Shown: piece by piece, positions 1 to 12,400 of the stretch | How the letters are laid out: each line of letters opens with the position of its first letter | How positions within the stretch are numbered: position 1 is the stretch's first letter | Source: Theristus sp. LFF4_11 | Taxonomy: Eukaryota; Nematoda; Chromadorea; Monhysterida; Xyalidae | Direction of reading: 5' to 3' | Assembly: GCA_030248135.1 (NCBI GenBank) | Contig: JASANC010002389.1 | Coordinates: forward strand, 32,130-96,129 | DNA: 64,000 nucleotides | The notes under the pieces: model-generated | The model's database searches: none | Told to the model about the DNA's origin: nothing | The model's input: only the letters and a program-made list of their open reading frames with translations | Position numbers and translations under genes: made by a program

Positions 1-1381
1 GTTGTTTCTCGGGAAGAAAAAATGTTCTGAAGGTTCTGGGATTAGATTACATTAGCCCCAGAGCAACCTCCCACAAGTTCCGACTGTAACGAGAAACGAG
101 AACAAAAATTAAAGAAACAATGTAACAATGTTCTTTGAAAATAGTCGAACTCCGGAACTTGAACCTGTATGTATGTACAAATTTCATTGACAAGACAATA
201 CCGAACATAAGTTTTCAAAACTGTTCGTTCAAGATCACAAGAACACACCTGCTATAATTACCCGACTTCAGGATTTCCAAACTTAACTGAATGCCACCAG
301 TCACGCGCTCAATGTGTGTGTTCATGTACAGTGTGAGTCAAGGACGAACAGGCTAAAGTTGCTAAAGTTAACAAGAAGATTTTTTTCTGCATTTGAAGCA
401 CGCCTTCCACCGATTCCAGAAGCCCAAGGTACCAAACTCCGGTGGATTTGGGGAATGGACAGCTCACTATCCCGTGGAACCAATGCCCTCGCCACGTGAG
501 GGGGGCCTAGCTTATTCCTTTTTGTTTTGTTTTGTCGTTTTGCGTTGTTGCGATGCGACTGCGACTGAATAAATGGTCTCTGATAAATTGAAACTGATTC
601 ATCTATGGAAAAAAATTTATGATGCCTATCAGATTGTTGACGTTAATGTGGATGCAGATCTTCGTGCAGATGCAAATTCAAATGCAGAAGCACGCATGCA
701 GATGCAGAAAACCACTGCAGATAAAGTCCGGATTCAGTCGCAAAAAAAAAACAAATCAATCAAAGTGGTATGTTGGAACAGCCGCTTTTTGTTTATAAAA
801 ATTTTATCCGTCTGCATCAATATTTGCACCAACACCGTCAACTGCATGTGCTTTCCGCGTGTATGTTTTTTCAAACCGACGTCAAAGAACACAATTTTAA
901 GGTGTGGAAACTTGATGGGTGCAAACAAACAAAATACCAACTGTCCGAAGCACCTATTCAGAATTGAAGCTGAGGTTTTTTTAGTTTTCAATTTGCAATT
1001 TTCAAACTACCGGCATGCCTATTGAATTACCCTGTACGTTTATACGTCATACCACGCAAGTTTGCATTAATAGTTGCCTAAACATGAATTTTTTAAACCG
1101 CATATGAAAATGAACACCACAAAAGAGACCTATCAAAAAACGCAAATATGTACATTTCCGACCACGCACTGCAAAAATTTTGAGGTTGCCGCACAACTTT
1201 ATACCAAAACGAAAATACAGTGGGACTTTTCTTTCTAGTGCATTTTGTTTCTATCACTTCGTTTTCTGTTATACACAATGTTTCTGGCGTTCAACAGGCT
1301 GAGAAAGAAAACAGCCGAAAATGAATCCGTCAAAAACTTCTTCGCTCGCACACAGTTGCTGCACAAGAAGTTCTAGCGTTT

Positions 1382-1656
1382 TTAAAAGCTGCCGGCGGTT
1401 TTTTTGTCGAACATCGGCGCCCAGTGGTTCGTTCCGAAGGAGGCGTGCGTGCGAAACATCAGCTGCTGCAGGGACGCGTGCACACGTCCGTCCGGCGTCG
1501 TCGGCGGCCGCCTCGTGACCACGTGCGCGTTCTGCAGCCCGATCACACTCGCCGCCACTCGCCACTTGTCCTTGTCCGAGTGCACTCTCGCTTTGTCCAT
1601 GTCATTCTGCAGCAGTCGCAGGTAACGTGACGACAGGTGGATGCTGCGTTTCTCGT
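1382..1656 (-). CDS. Last exon of an unidentified protein (partial)
   Basis: Seen: on the minus strand an exon opens after a good acceptor (complement of 1657-1659 is CAG) and reads 90 codons to TAA at 1382-1384. Its codon use is GC-rich, like the confident exons in this window. The peptide is basic and probably soluble, with no signal peptide or membrane segment; it begins near DEKRSIHLSSRYLRLLQ and ends FGTNHWAPMFDKKTAGSF. Two bases complete a split codon, so an upstream exon ending in phase 1 must exist at higher coordinates. I did not find it: 1.7-3.1 kb holds only AT-rich sequence and a TIR element. I do not recognise the family. The frame on the opposite strand is also open here, but it lacks a convincing start and splice sites. 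Confidence 0.5.
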
Positions 1657-2756
1657 CTGCAGTGGATGCAACGAACAAAATAACAGAAAATCAAAGTGAG
1701 AGCACACTGTGATCTCTTGGCGTTCGGAAACGCAAGACACTGACTGGTGAAGTACCGACATATTGCGTTCCTTGCGTTTTCGTTTGGTTTCCGAGCTATA
1801 CTGAATTTTACCACTCACTTTTTTGTTTCGATTGTCAAGAATATTTTGTATGTATTTGATCTAGCTAGAGTAGTTTTAATCGAGAAAAAAAAAACCGGAT
1901 CGACCATCACAGCTGATGATGCAAATCAGGACACAAGCGAACACAAAAGCGGACAAAATTCGAAGTTCCATTTTCCTTAAAGCGGAGTATGGAATAAGTT
2001 GGAAATTTCAAGTTCCAAGTTCAAATTTTATTGATAAACGTGAATGATTGATTCAGCGTTTCTATTTTCAACTTTCACTTTTTGCGTTTTAAGGAGGAAA
2101 ATGAGATTAAAAAGTATACTCTCTCTGCAGACTGGTCACAAAACAACTGTATCTATGATATTGTAGGTTCATGAAAGCGCCTTTCATAAACTTTTATGGC
2201 ATTTCTCAAGTTGACCTCACAAACAGCAAAAGTTTTATGTGAGTAACGCAACGCGAAGTCCACATTTTTTATTAGTTTCTTTTATTGCAGTTCCAATCGT
2301 CATACCATTGTTTTGCATGAAAACGTTGTGTGTGTCTTCGTCGCCTCTGACGTATAATGTCCAAACACATGAAAATTGATTGATTTTGCATGGGCGTAAC
2401 AATCTTTTGACATGGATTTTGATGGAGATTGATGGCTCTCTGCATTTCATTGTTGACTTAATGAATGACACATATCCATAGTCAAACGTCGTCGTCGTTT
2501 TTTTTCTGAAAAAAATAATAATTCGCCTTAAACTTTACTTTTTTTGATTTTCTGCATTTCATAAATCACAAACAAGTTTTGTCCATTGAAAATTCAAACA
2601 TTCATCAACACAAACACTCAAAAAAATAGAAATTTAAAAAAAGCAAAGTGCAATTTGAACGGCCCGCGTTTGAATCTGATTACGGTAACGCACCAGCCAA
2701 TCAGCTAATGCCCGAAATTATCCAGGCCAACTATAGATACAAGTCTATTTGAATGA

Positions 2757-2997
2757 CACATATTATCTTTTCTTTAAGACCTGCGACTCAGTGCGGTTGC
2801 AGCCGTGACAGGAAACTAGTTTCAACCTTTATGTGGCGATTCAGAATAGCCCAAGTGACCCGGCCTTACAATGTATTTAGAGGACTCGGATCCCTTTGCC
2901 AATTTTGAATTCCCGCGTCGTGCATGAGACTGCTTTGCTTACCAATCTATGCGCGCATTGAGGCGTGGGACCCAAATAAAAGATATTACTTTGGCCT
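2757..2997. mobile_element. TIR element, family B, copy 1
   Basis: About 240 bp with inverted ends of the type TTATCTTTT...GACTCAATGCG / CGCATTGAG...AAAAGATA. The inner part carries the recurring motif CAATTTTGAATTCC. Further copies lie at 16.86, 20.93 (interrupted), 39.85, 44.44 and 51.12 kb. There is no coding capacity, so it is a non-autonomous element. Confidence 0.7.
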
Positions 2998-3119
2998 GTT
3001 GTAGTGGCCGATGAAACATTCCATGTCACTTCAAATTTTTTTAAATAAAAACAGCGATTTTTCACACACAAAAACATGCGATTAATAACGTACCCGAACG
3101 CCTACCAAAACATGTGCAC

Positions 3120-4688
3120 AGACCCAACATGTGCCACAAATACGTGCCAGGCCCCAAACGTGCCAGGACAAGTGTCCGGCGCCAACACGTGTCCTAGATA
3201 CGTGCCCGGCCCCAATACGTGCCAGGACAAGTGTCCGGCGCCAACACGTGCCCTAGATACATTGTGCGTGCCCGGCCCCAATACGTGCCAGGACAAGTGT
3301 CCGGCGCCAACACGTGCCCTAGATACGTGCCCGGCCCCAATACGTGCCAGGACAAGTGTCCGGCGCCAACACATGCCCTAAATACGTGCCCGGCCCCAAA
3401 CGTGCCAGGACAAGTGTCCGGCGCTAACACGTGCCCTAGATACGTGCCCGGCCCCAATACGTGCCAGGCCAAGTGTCCGGCGCCAACACGTGCCCTAGAT
3501 ACGTGCCCGGCCCCAATACGTGCCAGGCCAAGTGTCCGGCGCCAACACGTGCCCTAGATACGTGCCCGGCCCCAATACGTGCCAGGACAAGTGTCCGGCG
3601 CCAACACGTGCCCTAAATACGTGCCCGGCCCCAAACGTGCCAGGACAAGAGTCCGGCGCCAACACATGCCCTAAATACGTGCCCGACCCCAATACGTGCC
3701 AGGACAAGTGTCCGGCGCCAACACATGCCCTAAATACGCGCCCGGCCCCAAACGTGCCAGGACAAGTGTCCGGCGCCAACACGTGCCCTAGATACGTGCC
3801 CGGCCCCAATACGTGCCAGGACAAGTGTCCGGCGCCAACACGTGCCCTAGATACGTGCCCGGCCCCAATACGTGCCAGGACAAGTGTCCGGCGCCAACAC
3901 GTGCCCTAGATACGTGCCCGGCCCCAATATGTGCCAGGACAAGTGTCCGGCGCCCACACATGCCCTAAATACGTGCCCGGCCCCAATACGTGCCAGGACA
4001 AGTGTCCGGCGCCAACACGTGCCCTAGATACGTGCCCGCCCCCCCCCAATACGTGCCAGGACAAGTGTCCGGCGCCAACACGTGCCCTAGATACGTGCTC
4101 GGCCCCAATACGTGCCAGGACAAGTGTCCGGCGCCAACACGTGCCCTAGATACGTGCCCGGCCCCAATACGTGCCAGGACAAGTGTCCGGCGCCAACACG
4201 TGCCCTAGATACGTGCCCGGCCCCAATACGTGCCAGGACAAGTGTCCGGCGCCAACACATGCCCTAAATACGTGCCCGGCCCCAATACGTGCCAGGACAA
4301 GTGTCAGGCGCAACACGTGCCCTAGATACGTGCCCGGCCCCAATACGTGCCAGGACAAGTGTCCGGCGCCAACACGTGCCCTAGATACGTGCCCGGCCCC
4401 AATACGTGCCAGGACAAGTGTCCGGCGCCAACACGTGCCCTAGATACGTGCCCGGCCCCAATACGTGCCAGGACAAGTGTCCGGCGCCAACACGTGCCCT
4501 AGATACATGCCCGGCCCCAATACGTGCCAGGACAAGTGTCCGGCGCCAACACGTGCCCTAGATACGTGCCCGGCCCCAATACGTGCCAGGACAAGTGTCC
4601 GGCGCCAACACGTGCCCGGCCCCAATACGTGCCAGGACAAGTGTCCGGCCCCAACACGTGCCCTAAATACGTGCCCGACCCCGAACGC
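3120..4688. repeat. 59-bp GC-rich minisatellite
   Basis: About 26 tandem copies of a 59-bp unit built from sub-motifs such as GTGTCCGGCGCCAACACGTG and ACGTGCCAGGACAA. Units differ by single substitutions (for example TAGATAC versus TAAATAC) and rare deletions: 4309-4316 lacks bases and 4030-4040 has a run of C. Because 59 is not a multiple of three, each unit changes frame, yet long stretches stay free of stops on both strands. The Cys/Pro/Thr-rich open frames are a by-product of the repeat, with no start context or splice sites. Confidence 0.95.
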
Positions 4689-4689
4689 G

Positions 4690-6167
4690 TGCATTGATTG
4701 ATTGTGGTAAACGTCCATGACGATCACGTTTTTTTCAGCGTGGAGGTCCTTGAAATTAGATTTTTTTCGCAATAAAATGGCGTCAAAATAATGAATTACA
4801 TGAAAATAAGAGAAAAAAATAATAAAGTAGTTTGATGGGGCATGCGCTGATGGGGGTTCATTGTAGAGAAACTAAAAAGTGTGATTTCATTTGACGATCT
4901 TTGTAGATGTTCATTATTACAAACACAATGACCGATATAAATTGGATTTTTTTATTAAAAAACTACAAGGAACGCTTTTAAATAATGTTTTTGTAAACCA
5001 ACACAGAAAACGAACGAATAGAAACAGTTTTGCCGGTGTATATTCTTCTCACTGTCCCATCCCATCTGTTTGCAATAAAACACCTGCCGAGTGCAATAAA
5101 GCCATGGCACCTTTAACGACAAATTTTCCTGGATAAAACATAATAAGTTGTTAAAAACTTAACGAAATTTGGTTCTATAAAATAGACCACATCAGTGCTC
5201 GATGAATTCAGTTGAACCCGGTAGCAAATCAAACAACAGGCAATATGCAGGGTGTTGCGAAAAAATACAATGGGCAAAAAGGCTCGTTCTCGAGTTTGGT
5301 CCACATTATGGTATGAAATTTGGACCACAGCTTGAAAGAGGAACCGCGGAAACCGGTTTTTTGAATTTTTTTAATTTCTTAGTTTTTTAAGCTTGCTTGA
5401 GATTGCACAAACAAGCTATTATGTTTCTTATTAAACGTGACCCAATATGCGTTTGCACGCACAGATAGAGAAAATGTTTTATGGCTGCGCGGCAATTTGA
5501 AATCAGCAAATCTTAACGTATTCTGACGGCAGAGTTGTGCAAGAAATTGGGAAAAAAACTAATCACAATCTTTTCTCACAAAATAACATCATTTTATTTC
5601 GTATTCGAATTTCGTTCGGGTGCTAAACAACTTTTCAGCTGTGCGTCTTTTCCACACATCATTCAACATTACTCCGCCTCCTTCACATGAAAAGATGGTA
5701 CATGTACATACAGTGTATGAACACGATTTCGCTTCTTTTTCCAAGCACATACGAATTCTTTGTTTGTCCGTTCAAATTTTACATGTGTGCTCTTTACCTT
5801 GGAAAACTATAGCATCTTTTTTGTTTGGATTATCGAATAATTTAAAAACGTTTAGGGTTGTTTTCTCAATGTAAATATTTTCGCAGCACATGTTTAATAT
5901 CCACGTGTTTTATTGGTTTCTGAATTTGGTTTGGTGAGAATCAGCTGCACGACAACCAGTTTTACAAAACTTTCTCACGGGAACCCTTCAACATATGGTA
6001 ATTGGATTGTATTAGATGGGAATGCTAGAAGTTCCGTAACAATTGATGCGTGAAAATGATTTCTTGGCATACCAACATTGAGTAGCCGCAGCGGTCATTC
6101 AACAAAATGTTCAACATTTTGTCGAGCTTATATTTCTCAGTGTGTATCCCATACAATAACCACAATT
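4690..6167. other. Intergenic AT-rich sequence
   Basis: No open frame with convincing codon use or splice sites and no clear repeat element was seen. It contains the upstream region of the secreted-protein gene that starts at 6168. Confidence 0.5.
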
Positions 6168-7527
6168 ATGGATATAATTTCGAAAGTTTTCCTGCTGGTG
6201 GCGGTGTTCGTATGCGAGCGTGTCCAGGGCCAGGCGGACTATATATACCCGAACTGCGAGGCAATCTGCACCGGTACAAAAGTGGGCGACGAGTATGAGG
6301 ACAGTCTGATTGCGATGGTCAGAGAAGAGTAAGCGTTATTTATTTCGGTTTTTTGGCTCTTCTAACTGCGAATATTAAAATACTATAGTTTTAATGAACC
6401 ATCGCATGGATAAAGTGAGTGATTTTGAATTCGACTGACTGCATTTCCATGCTCCGCTCAAGAACACACCACTGGATCACAACGACATATTGACATTTCC
6501 GTGAAAAAATCTTGAAAAGCAACGACACACTGCTTTCATAGCAAACGTTCTACATATGTATGTTCTCGATCCTCGAAAACTTGCTGCACAAGGTCTTTAC
6601 AGTTGCAAAGCATCTGTCTGTAATGCACCTTTTATTTTTTTGAGTTTTTTTAGTTTGAGAAAATTTGGTTTCAATTACGGCGGACAGGTAACAAGTTTTT
6701 CGTTGGTCTTTGGTGATTTTTGTTTTTGTTCTATTTTCTGTCTGCATGAAGCCATGTAAGGTCAATTCATGCACACAAATTTTTACGGCACGTCACGTCA
6801 CGTCACGTCACGTCTTCACTCATGGTGCAAAAAATAGCAATCCGGCACGTCAAGTTATCTTTAGAACACGTGCTCGTTTATATACGCATTCATACATGAC
6901 GTGCCGTGACGTGACGTGCCGGATATATACGTCGTGCATTAGCACTGCATCTGTAAAAAATACAGTCAGTCAGTCAGTTTCAGTCATTTTTAAGGATGCA
7001 GTGCAAAAGGGGCAATTTTTTCTGCGTGGGAGGGTGGGGGAACAGTTTGTTCAATCAATAAACTAACAAGGTTAGAATTTCATAACATTTATAAATTATT
7101 GATTTTTCAAAAGAGGCAATCACGCCAAAAATTGTCCGAACCCGTGCCCGATGGCGTGTCCTGCGTCGTGTCCTGTCCCACGCGATGTCCCGAAAATGAA
7201 AAAAAAATTTTTAAATTCATTTTTCCTGGACAGGACACCCAGTGTGACACGCCACCGGAAACGAGTTCGGACATTTTGATTCAGCGTGATTCCCGTTTGC
7301 AGCACGCGTCGTTTTGCAAGTTGAACAAGTACTATAAGGCGCACATGAAGTATTACGATATCTACCCGTGTCGTTTCTGCGACGAGTTTCTGGATCCGAG
7401 CATACCAAAATACCCGCATACGTTATTCCACTACCACGGCAATGTCAAGTATGATGATCGCGTCTGCTGCGGTTATTCGTTCATGGTTCTCGCTCCGTAC
7501 TGCCACATGCGCACGGACATACAGTAG
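6168..7527 (+). CDS. Small secreted Cys-rich protein, unknown family
   Basis: Two exons, 6168-6328 and 7116-7527, join in phase (161 + 412 bp) to give 190 residues. Residues 1-22 (MDIISKVFLLVAVFVCERVQG) are a typical signal peptide. The mature part has about a dozen cysteines, including CxxxC spacings (CVVSCPTRC), CRFCDEF and CCGYS, and is rich in Tyr and His. No membrane segment follows. The donor AGAAGA|GTAAGCG is strong; the acceptor at 7115 is plain. A second acceptor at 7233 exists but would break the frame. A likely poly(A) signal AATAAA lies about 30 bp past the stop. Inferred: a secreted disulphide-bonded protein of unknown role. The 6329-7115 intron holds the fold-back repeats listed separately. 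Confidence 0.65.
6783..6926. repeat. CACGT fold-back repeat in intron
   Basis: Runs of CACGTCACGTCACGTC near 6787-6815 are answered by the inverted GTGCCGTGACGTGACGTGCC near 6899-6920, so the stretch can form a hairpin. It lies in the intron of the secreted-protein gene. Confidence 0.75.
6940..7032. mobile_element. Truncated 'GCAGTGC' fold-back element, family D
   Basis: Shares with 56858-57018 and 59482-59675 the features GATGCAGTGC, a TCAGTCAGTCAGT-like core and a terminal TTTTTCTGCGTG. The full copies start CACGCAGAAAAA and are palindromic over about 190 bp. Confidence 0.6.
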
Positions 7528-7559
7528 CAGAGAAAGTGACACGATCGTTTGATGAAATA

Positions 7560-9491
7560 AAATTGCTGGTCTGAAGATTGTGCATGCCCAGCCAGTGATG
7601 TTGCACTGCGGCACACCAACAAACACACACACATGCGCACACATACGATATCGCGGCAGCGCGCGTGTGTCAGCGTGTGTGTGCGTGCGTGTGTGCGTTT
7701 GTTGGTGACTTGTGCAACATTGCTGCGTTATATCAGAAAACACACACTGCCTCAAAACAAGAACCTTCAAAACAGTGGTTTAAGAAATTCCGATTCGCTC
7801 TGCTGCTGTCCGTTTGGGCGCCGATTGAGCAAGCTGTTCAGAAACTGCGTTGTTGACGGTGATCACACGAATCAAACGTAGCCAATTGAATTTATCAGTG
7901 GACAGCGTTTTGACAGTGTGACTTTTCTGTCTGACATTGATACTACTTTTTGCATGGTTGACTTTTTCTACATTGTATAACGTGCTTAATTGGATCATAT
8001 ATAGAAGAGCTGCATGTGGAACTTCTGTTGTCGCTTTTATAAACTTTAAACACTATCATTATCTCGCGCTTGCGGTCTTACAAAAAAACGAAACACAGAA
8101 CTTTAAACTCACCCGATACCCGAATATGAATTGAAAAATGGATTGTTCAACAAAATAGAGGACCCCATGGGACAATTCTAGAATGCACTCAATTTCAATC
8201 CGACAGCAGCAGTTTTCAATCGGAAAAATTAGCCAACAGTTTTGCATTCACACGCAGAAAAGCACTGTTATTGGCTCAACCTCTTTTCTTCAATTTCGAA
8301 ATGTGTGAATGAATCTGTGTGAATACACGTAAATGATACGAAAAATCTATGCGCACAAAAACGTATTTTTGTGACGCACAAATTTCTTGCATAACCGACC
8401 GATATGTAAGGAGGATTGTAGTCGTTGTTGTTACACGCACAGCTTTTTGCTCGATTTTCATCTCTGCTGTGTCAGTGAGTGACGTGTTTTATTTGCGATC
8501 GATCCTAAAAATAAAAAAAAACGTGTTTCATGCAGTTGTTCTGGTAAAAAAAAATTGTCAGTGTTTAGCTTCGTTCCACTTTTTTGAGTGATTGCAATTC
8601 AAGAAATGAACAAGTTTTTTTTGTTGTGTGATTTGTTCAGTTATGGCCATTTCAGTTTTGTCCAGAAAACTGGCTTTTTCGTCTTTTGACAATCTCTTCT
8701 GCGAACGCACAAAAGTGATGAAAAAATAGGATTTTAAGATGAATTTTGTTGGTACACGAATGCATGTTCTGATGTTTTAAATCAACATTCATCAAAGAAG
8801 AACAAAAGTTTATTTATTTTGAAAATTGCAAATAAAACTTCTTCGTTTTTTGTAACCCACCAATGATCTTTTAAATTTTGAAACTACTGCTGAAATTTTG
8901 AGCAATTTTCATGTTTGGCTTCAAAGCAAAACGTACAGCTTTTGTGTACGCATGTGTATTTTATTTTTTTGGAAAACATTGTTTTGTTGTGTTTGTTAGT
9001 TCGGTTTGTGATGGTACACCGGGGCAAGGTGCACCAGCGCGTTTTTTGTTTTCACCATTTTCCGTCAGCGCACAATTTTTACCGCGTGTTTTTGATGCAC
9101 TTTTAGCTTTCCATTTGCACCAAACACACCAACCCAAAGCTTATCGGCGCTGTGTTTTTGGGTCGTTTTTGTTGGGGAGCACAGCTTGTCAGGTTTGTTA
9201 TCGCTTAGAAAAAGTTGGGCTTGTGCTGACAGCGCCAAATTTACAAATAAAAGATTATTATCAGTTTGCATTCTGCAGTTCCGTTTCAATAATTGTACCA
9301 CGCATTGCAGCTGATTGTTAAAACTTTTTATGTAAGTTGTTGTAGGTTGATTGAGCATGATGCAGCCAGAGTGAATAGATCAGGTTTGAATATTGACAAC
9401 AACCTCTACAATATTTTTTTTCAGCGACATGTTTGACAGAAATCGAAAATAGGAAATTTTATTAGCACACGCCACAAACGAACGGACGAAC
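7560..9491. other. Intergenic sequence, no gene seen
   Basis: AT-rich, with a short GTGTGTGCGTG run near 7663-7705. Open frames here have codon use unlike the real exons and no flanking splice sites. Confidence 0.5.
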
Positions 9492-12400
9492 ATGGAAAGT
9501 CTTGTCACGAATTTATTGTTCACTCTCGAATTGTTGTACACACTCCTGCAGGTGCTCGCTTATTGGCTGGTCGGCATTGTAAAGGTCAGTGTCAAGCGAA
9601 AAAAACAAAAACGCGCGTTGATTGGCTGTGGTATAATGCGACCAGCAGTCAATTCCTCAACTTAATTTTCCAGCTTTTGCATGCCCCTCTCTTTGCAATA
9701 AGACAGTAAAACGTGCATTTCGGGTACCCCGACAAATGGTTTCTTTTTCCACAATTAATTTTTGACAAAAGTTTGTTTTTGGCGTACCGTACTCGTGAAG
9801 GTATTTGTGACCGCACTTTTTAGATTTTTGTTTTGTTCGATAGGAATTTGAGTTTTTTCAAAATCAACTTGTTTTAGGCACTGTGTCCCATTGGAGTGCT
9901 ACCGCGGAAGTCCGTAGTTGGTCATCAGGTGCTAATCACAGGTACAATTGTAAAACAGATCTGGTTTGTTACGGACTGCTGAGTTCAGAACATAGTTCCG
10001 CCGATTAGTGTATTGCTGCCGCCATTCCGCTAAATCCATCGTTTTTTCAATTAAAAAAAAACAAAAGTTTTTTATCCAGAAAACTAACAATGTAACCCTG
10101 CAGCTTCAATGTTTTTCCTTGTCCTCGTGGCCTGGGTGATGGCGCGTTAGACTATTGGGTTCGGGGGTCGAGCATCGCCGACGGGTGTATAGTCATTCAA
10201 TGACTGAGAAAACTCGATGGGCGCCCTATTAGACGTAGTTCAGTGTGCTTTTCTGGTTAGCCTTGGTTAAAAACATCGCCTAAAATCACAGTCCGTTCGT
10301 TCCAATCACGCAGGTTCCGGTAGTGGCATCGGTCGTTTGATGGCGATCGAATTCGCGAAACTTGGTGCTCAGCTGATTCTAGTGGATATTAATGAGAAAT
10401 CAATCGAACAGACACGAGAGCAGATTGAGGCGCTTGGTGGCACTGCACGATGCTACCGGTGTAATCTGGCAGACAGAAATGACATCAGACAGTACGCCGG
10501 TCTTGATTTTTCTCAGATTTTATAAGTCTATATGCTTATAACCTAAATTTTCATGCTGACGAATGGGCGTAATTTGTTGTTTCTGCTGCTACAACAAACA
10601 TTCAAATTTTGAAAATCGGCACCAGCCAATCAGAGGTTGCACGAAAAAATGTAAATTATTCGGTTTCCGTCTTTTAGAGTGATCTCACGAGTTGAACAAG
10701 AAGCCGGCGAAGTTGACATTCTGATCAACAACGCTGGAATCGTTACTGGCGGCCAACTGGTGGACTGCGGCGATGAGAAAATTGAGCTCACAATGAAAGT
10801 AAATGCTCTGGCGCATCTATACGTGAGTCCATTTTGACGAATTTGTATATTAGCGGCAGCTATCTCGCCTCAGTATGCTGAGCAGCACACAACACTCAAC
10901 ACACAGCACAAGCCAAGGCAGTCAACACACAGAGCACCCGACACGCAACACACACCGCGAGGCATGCAACACACACCGCGAGGCATGCAACACACAGTAC
11001 AGTATGGCCGAATAAATAGGGCAGTCCATCAAGGCGGGATCAGTCGCAAACTAGGAGTTGCCTTTTTCTAGAACGCCAAGATAATTCCCAATATTGTGTG
11101 CAAGTGCGAAAGAATGAGCAGAATAGCACGAAAGAATCAATCAGCTTAAAAAACACGTCAAAATTGACACACAATTGGGTTTCTTAACGTTTTTTCACTT
11201 TCATTCAAATTTCGCGCGCTCGCTCCTTGCACCCTGAAAAAAGCTGCCATGTTTAATCGGCCATTCCGTACAAAACAGGCGACACACACCGCAAGCACGC
11301 AACGCACAGCACAAAGCACGTAACATACACCACAAGGCACGCAACGCACTGCACAAAGCACGTAACATACACCACAAGGCACGCAACGCACAGCGCACCG
11401 CTCATAGCACATAGCGCACCGCGTATGTACGTACCATAGTACATTACACAGCATATACCACAGACAAGTACCGCCATGGGGCAGAGGATGCACATTTCCA
11501 GGATTTATCGCAATTACCGTATTACCTCTATTAAATCCCCCCCCCCCCCAAAATTAACCCCCCCCAAAATAAACCCCCACCCCCTGGACAAGTTTCCAAA
11601 TAATCCCCCCCCCCAAAAATAATCCCCCATGGGGGATTATTGAAACCTGTTTGAAACACATACCCAGCGAATTCAGTGGCTGGTTGCAGTGAAAATGATG
11701 AAATTGTGCTACCAAAGCCCCCAAATGGATGATTGAGTTAATGGTAATTTCATTACAAAAGGCTGTTGTAAAAGGAAATTTCTATGTAGAGTAGAAGTTT
11801 CTGCGACTTCCTTCCTGCCATGGAAAGTATTTTTGCCATTTTGCCCACTCCTAAAAATGGTTTCCAAATAAACCCCCCCCCCCAAAAAAATAAAGCCCCA
11901 CCCCCAGAAGTCGCTGAAGAAATAAACCCCCATGGGGGTTTATTAGAGGTAATACGGTATTTTTTCAACTGTGCAGCTGCTAAAATGCGTGCTCCCGTCA
12001 ATGCAACGCCGTAACACCGGCCACGTTGTGACAATCGCTAGTGGCGCCGGTCTATTCGGCTGTGCCGATCTGATAGACTACTGTAGCAGTAAATTCGCGG
12101 CCGTCGGACTATCAGAGTCACTTTTTCTTGAGGATCACGCGCACGGGTACAGTGGTAGGTCGCAAAGACGTTCTTGATGAATCCACTTTAAAGTGTCCGT
12201 GGAAGAATGATAACAATCTGGTCTTCAAAGGTTTTTAATGTTATTTTTTGGATGATTGTCGAATGTCTTCAAACGTTTCAGGCATCAAGCACACGTTGAT
12301 CTGCCCTTACTACATCAATACGGGCATGTTTGACGGTGTGACAACAAGGTACACTACTGTATTTCAATGTTTTTATTAAATTCAATTGTTCAATATTATT

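Noticed and set aside
3076..4701. Many Cys/Pro-rich open frames of 70-129 codons on both strands
   Set aside because: They are readings of one 59-bp minisatellite in successive frames, with no start context, splice sites or independent codon pattern.
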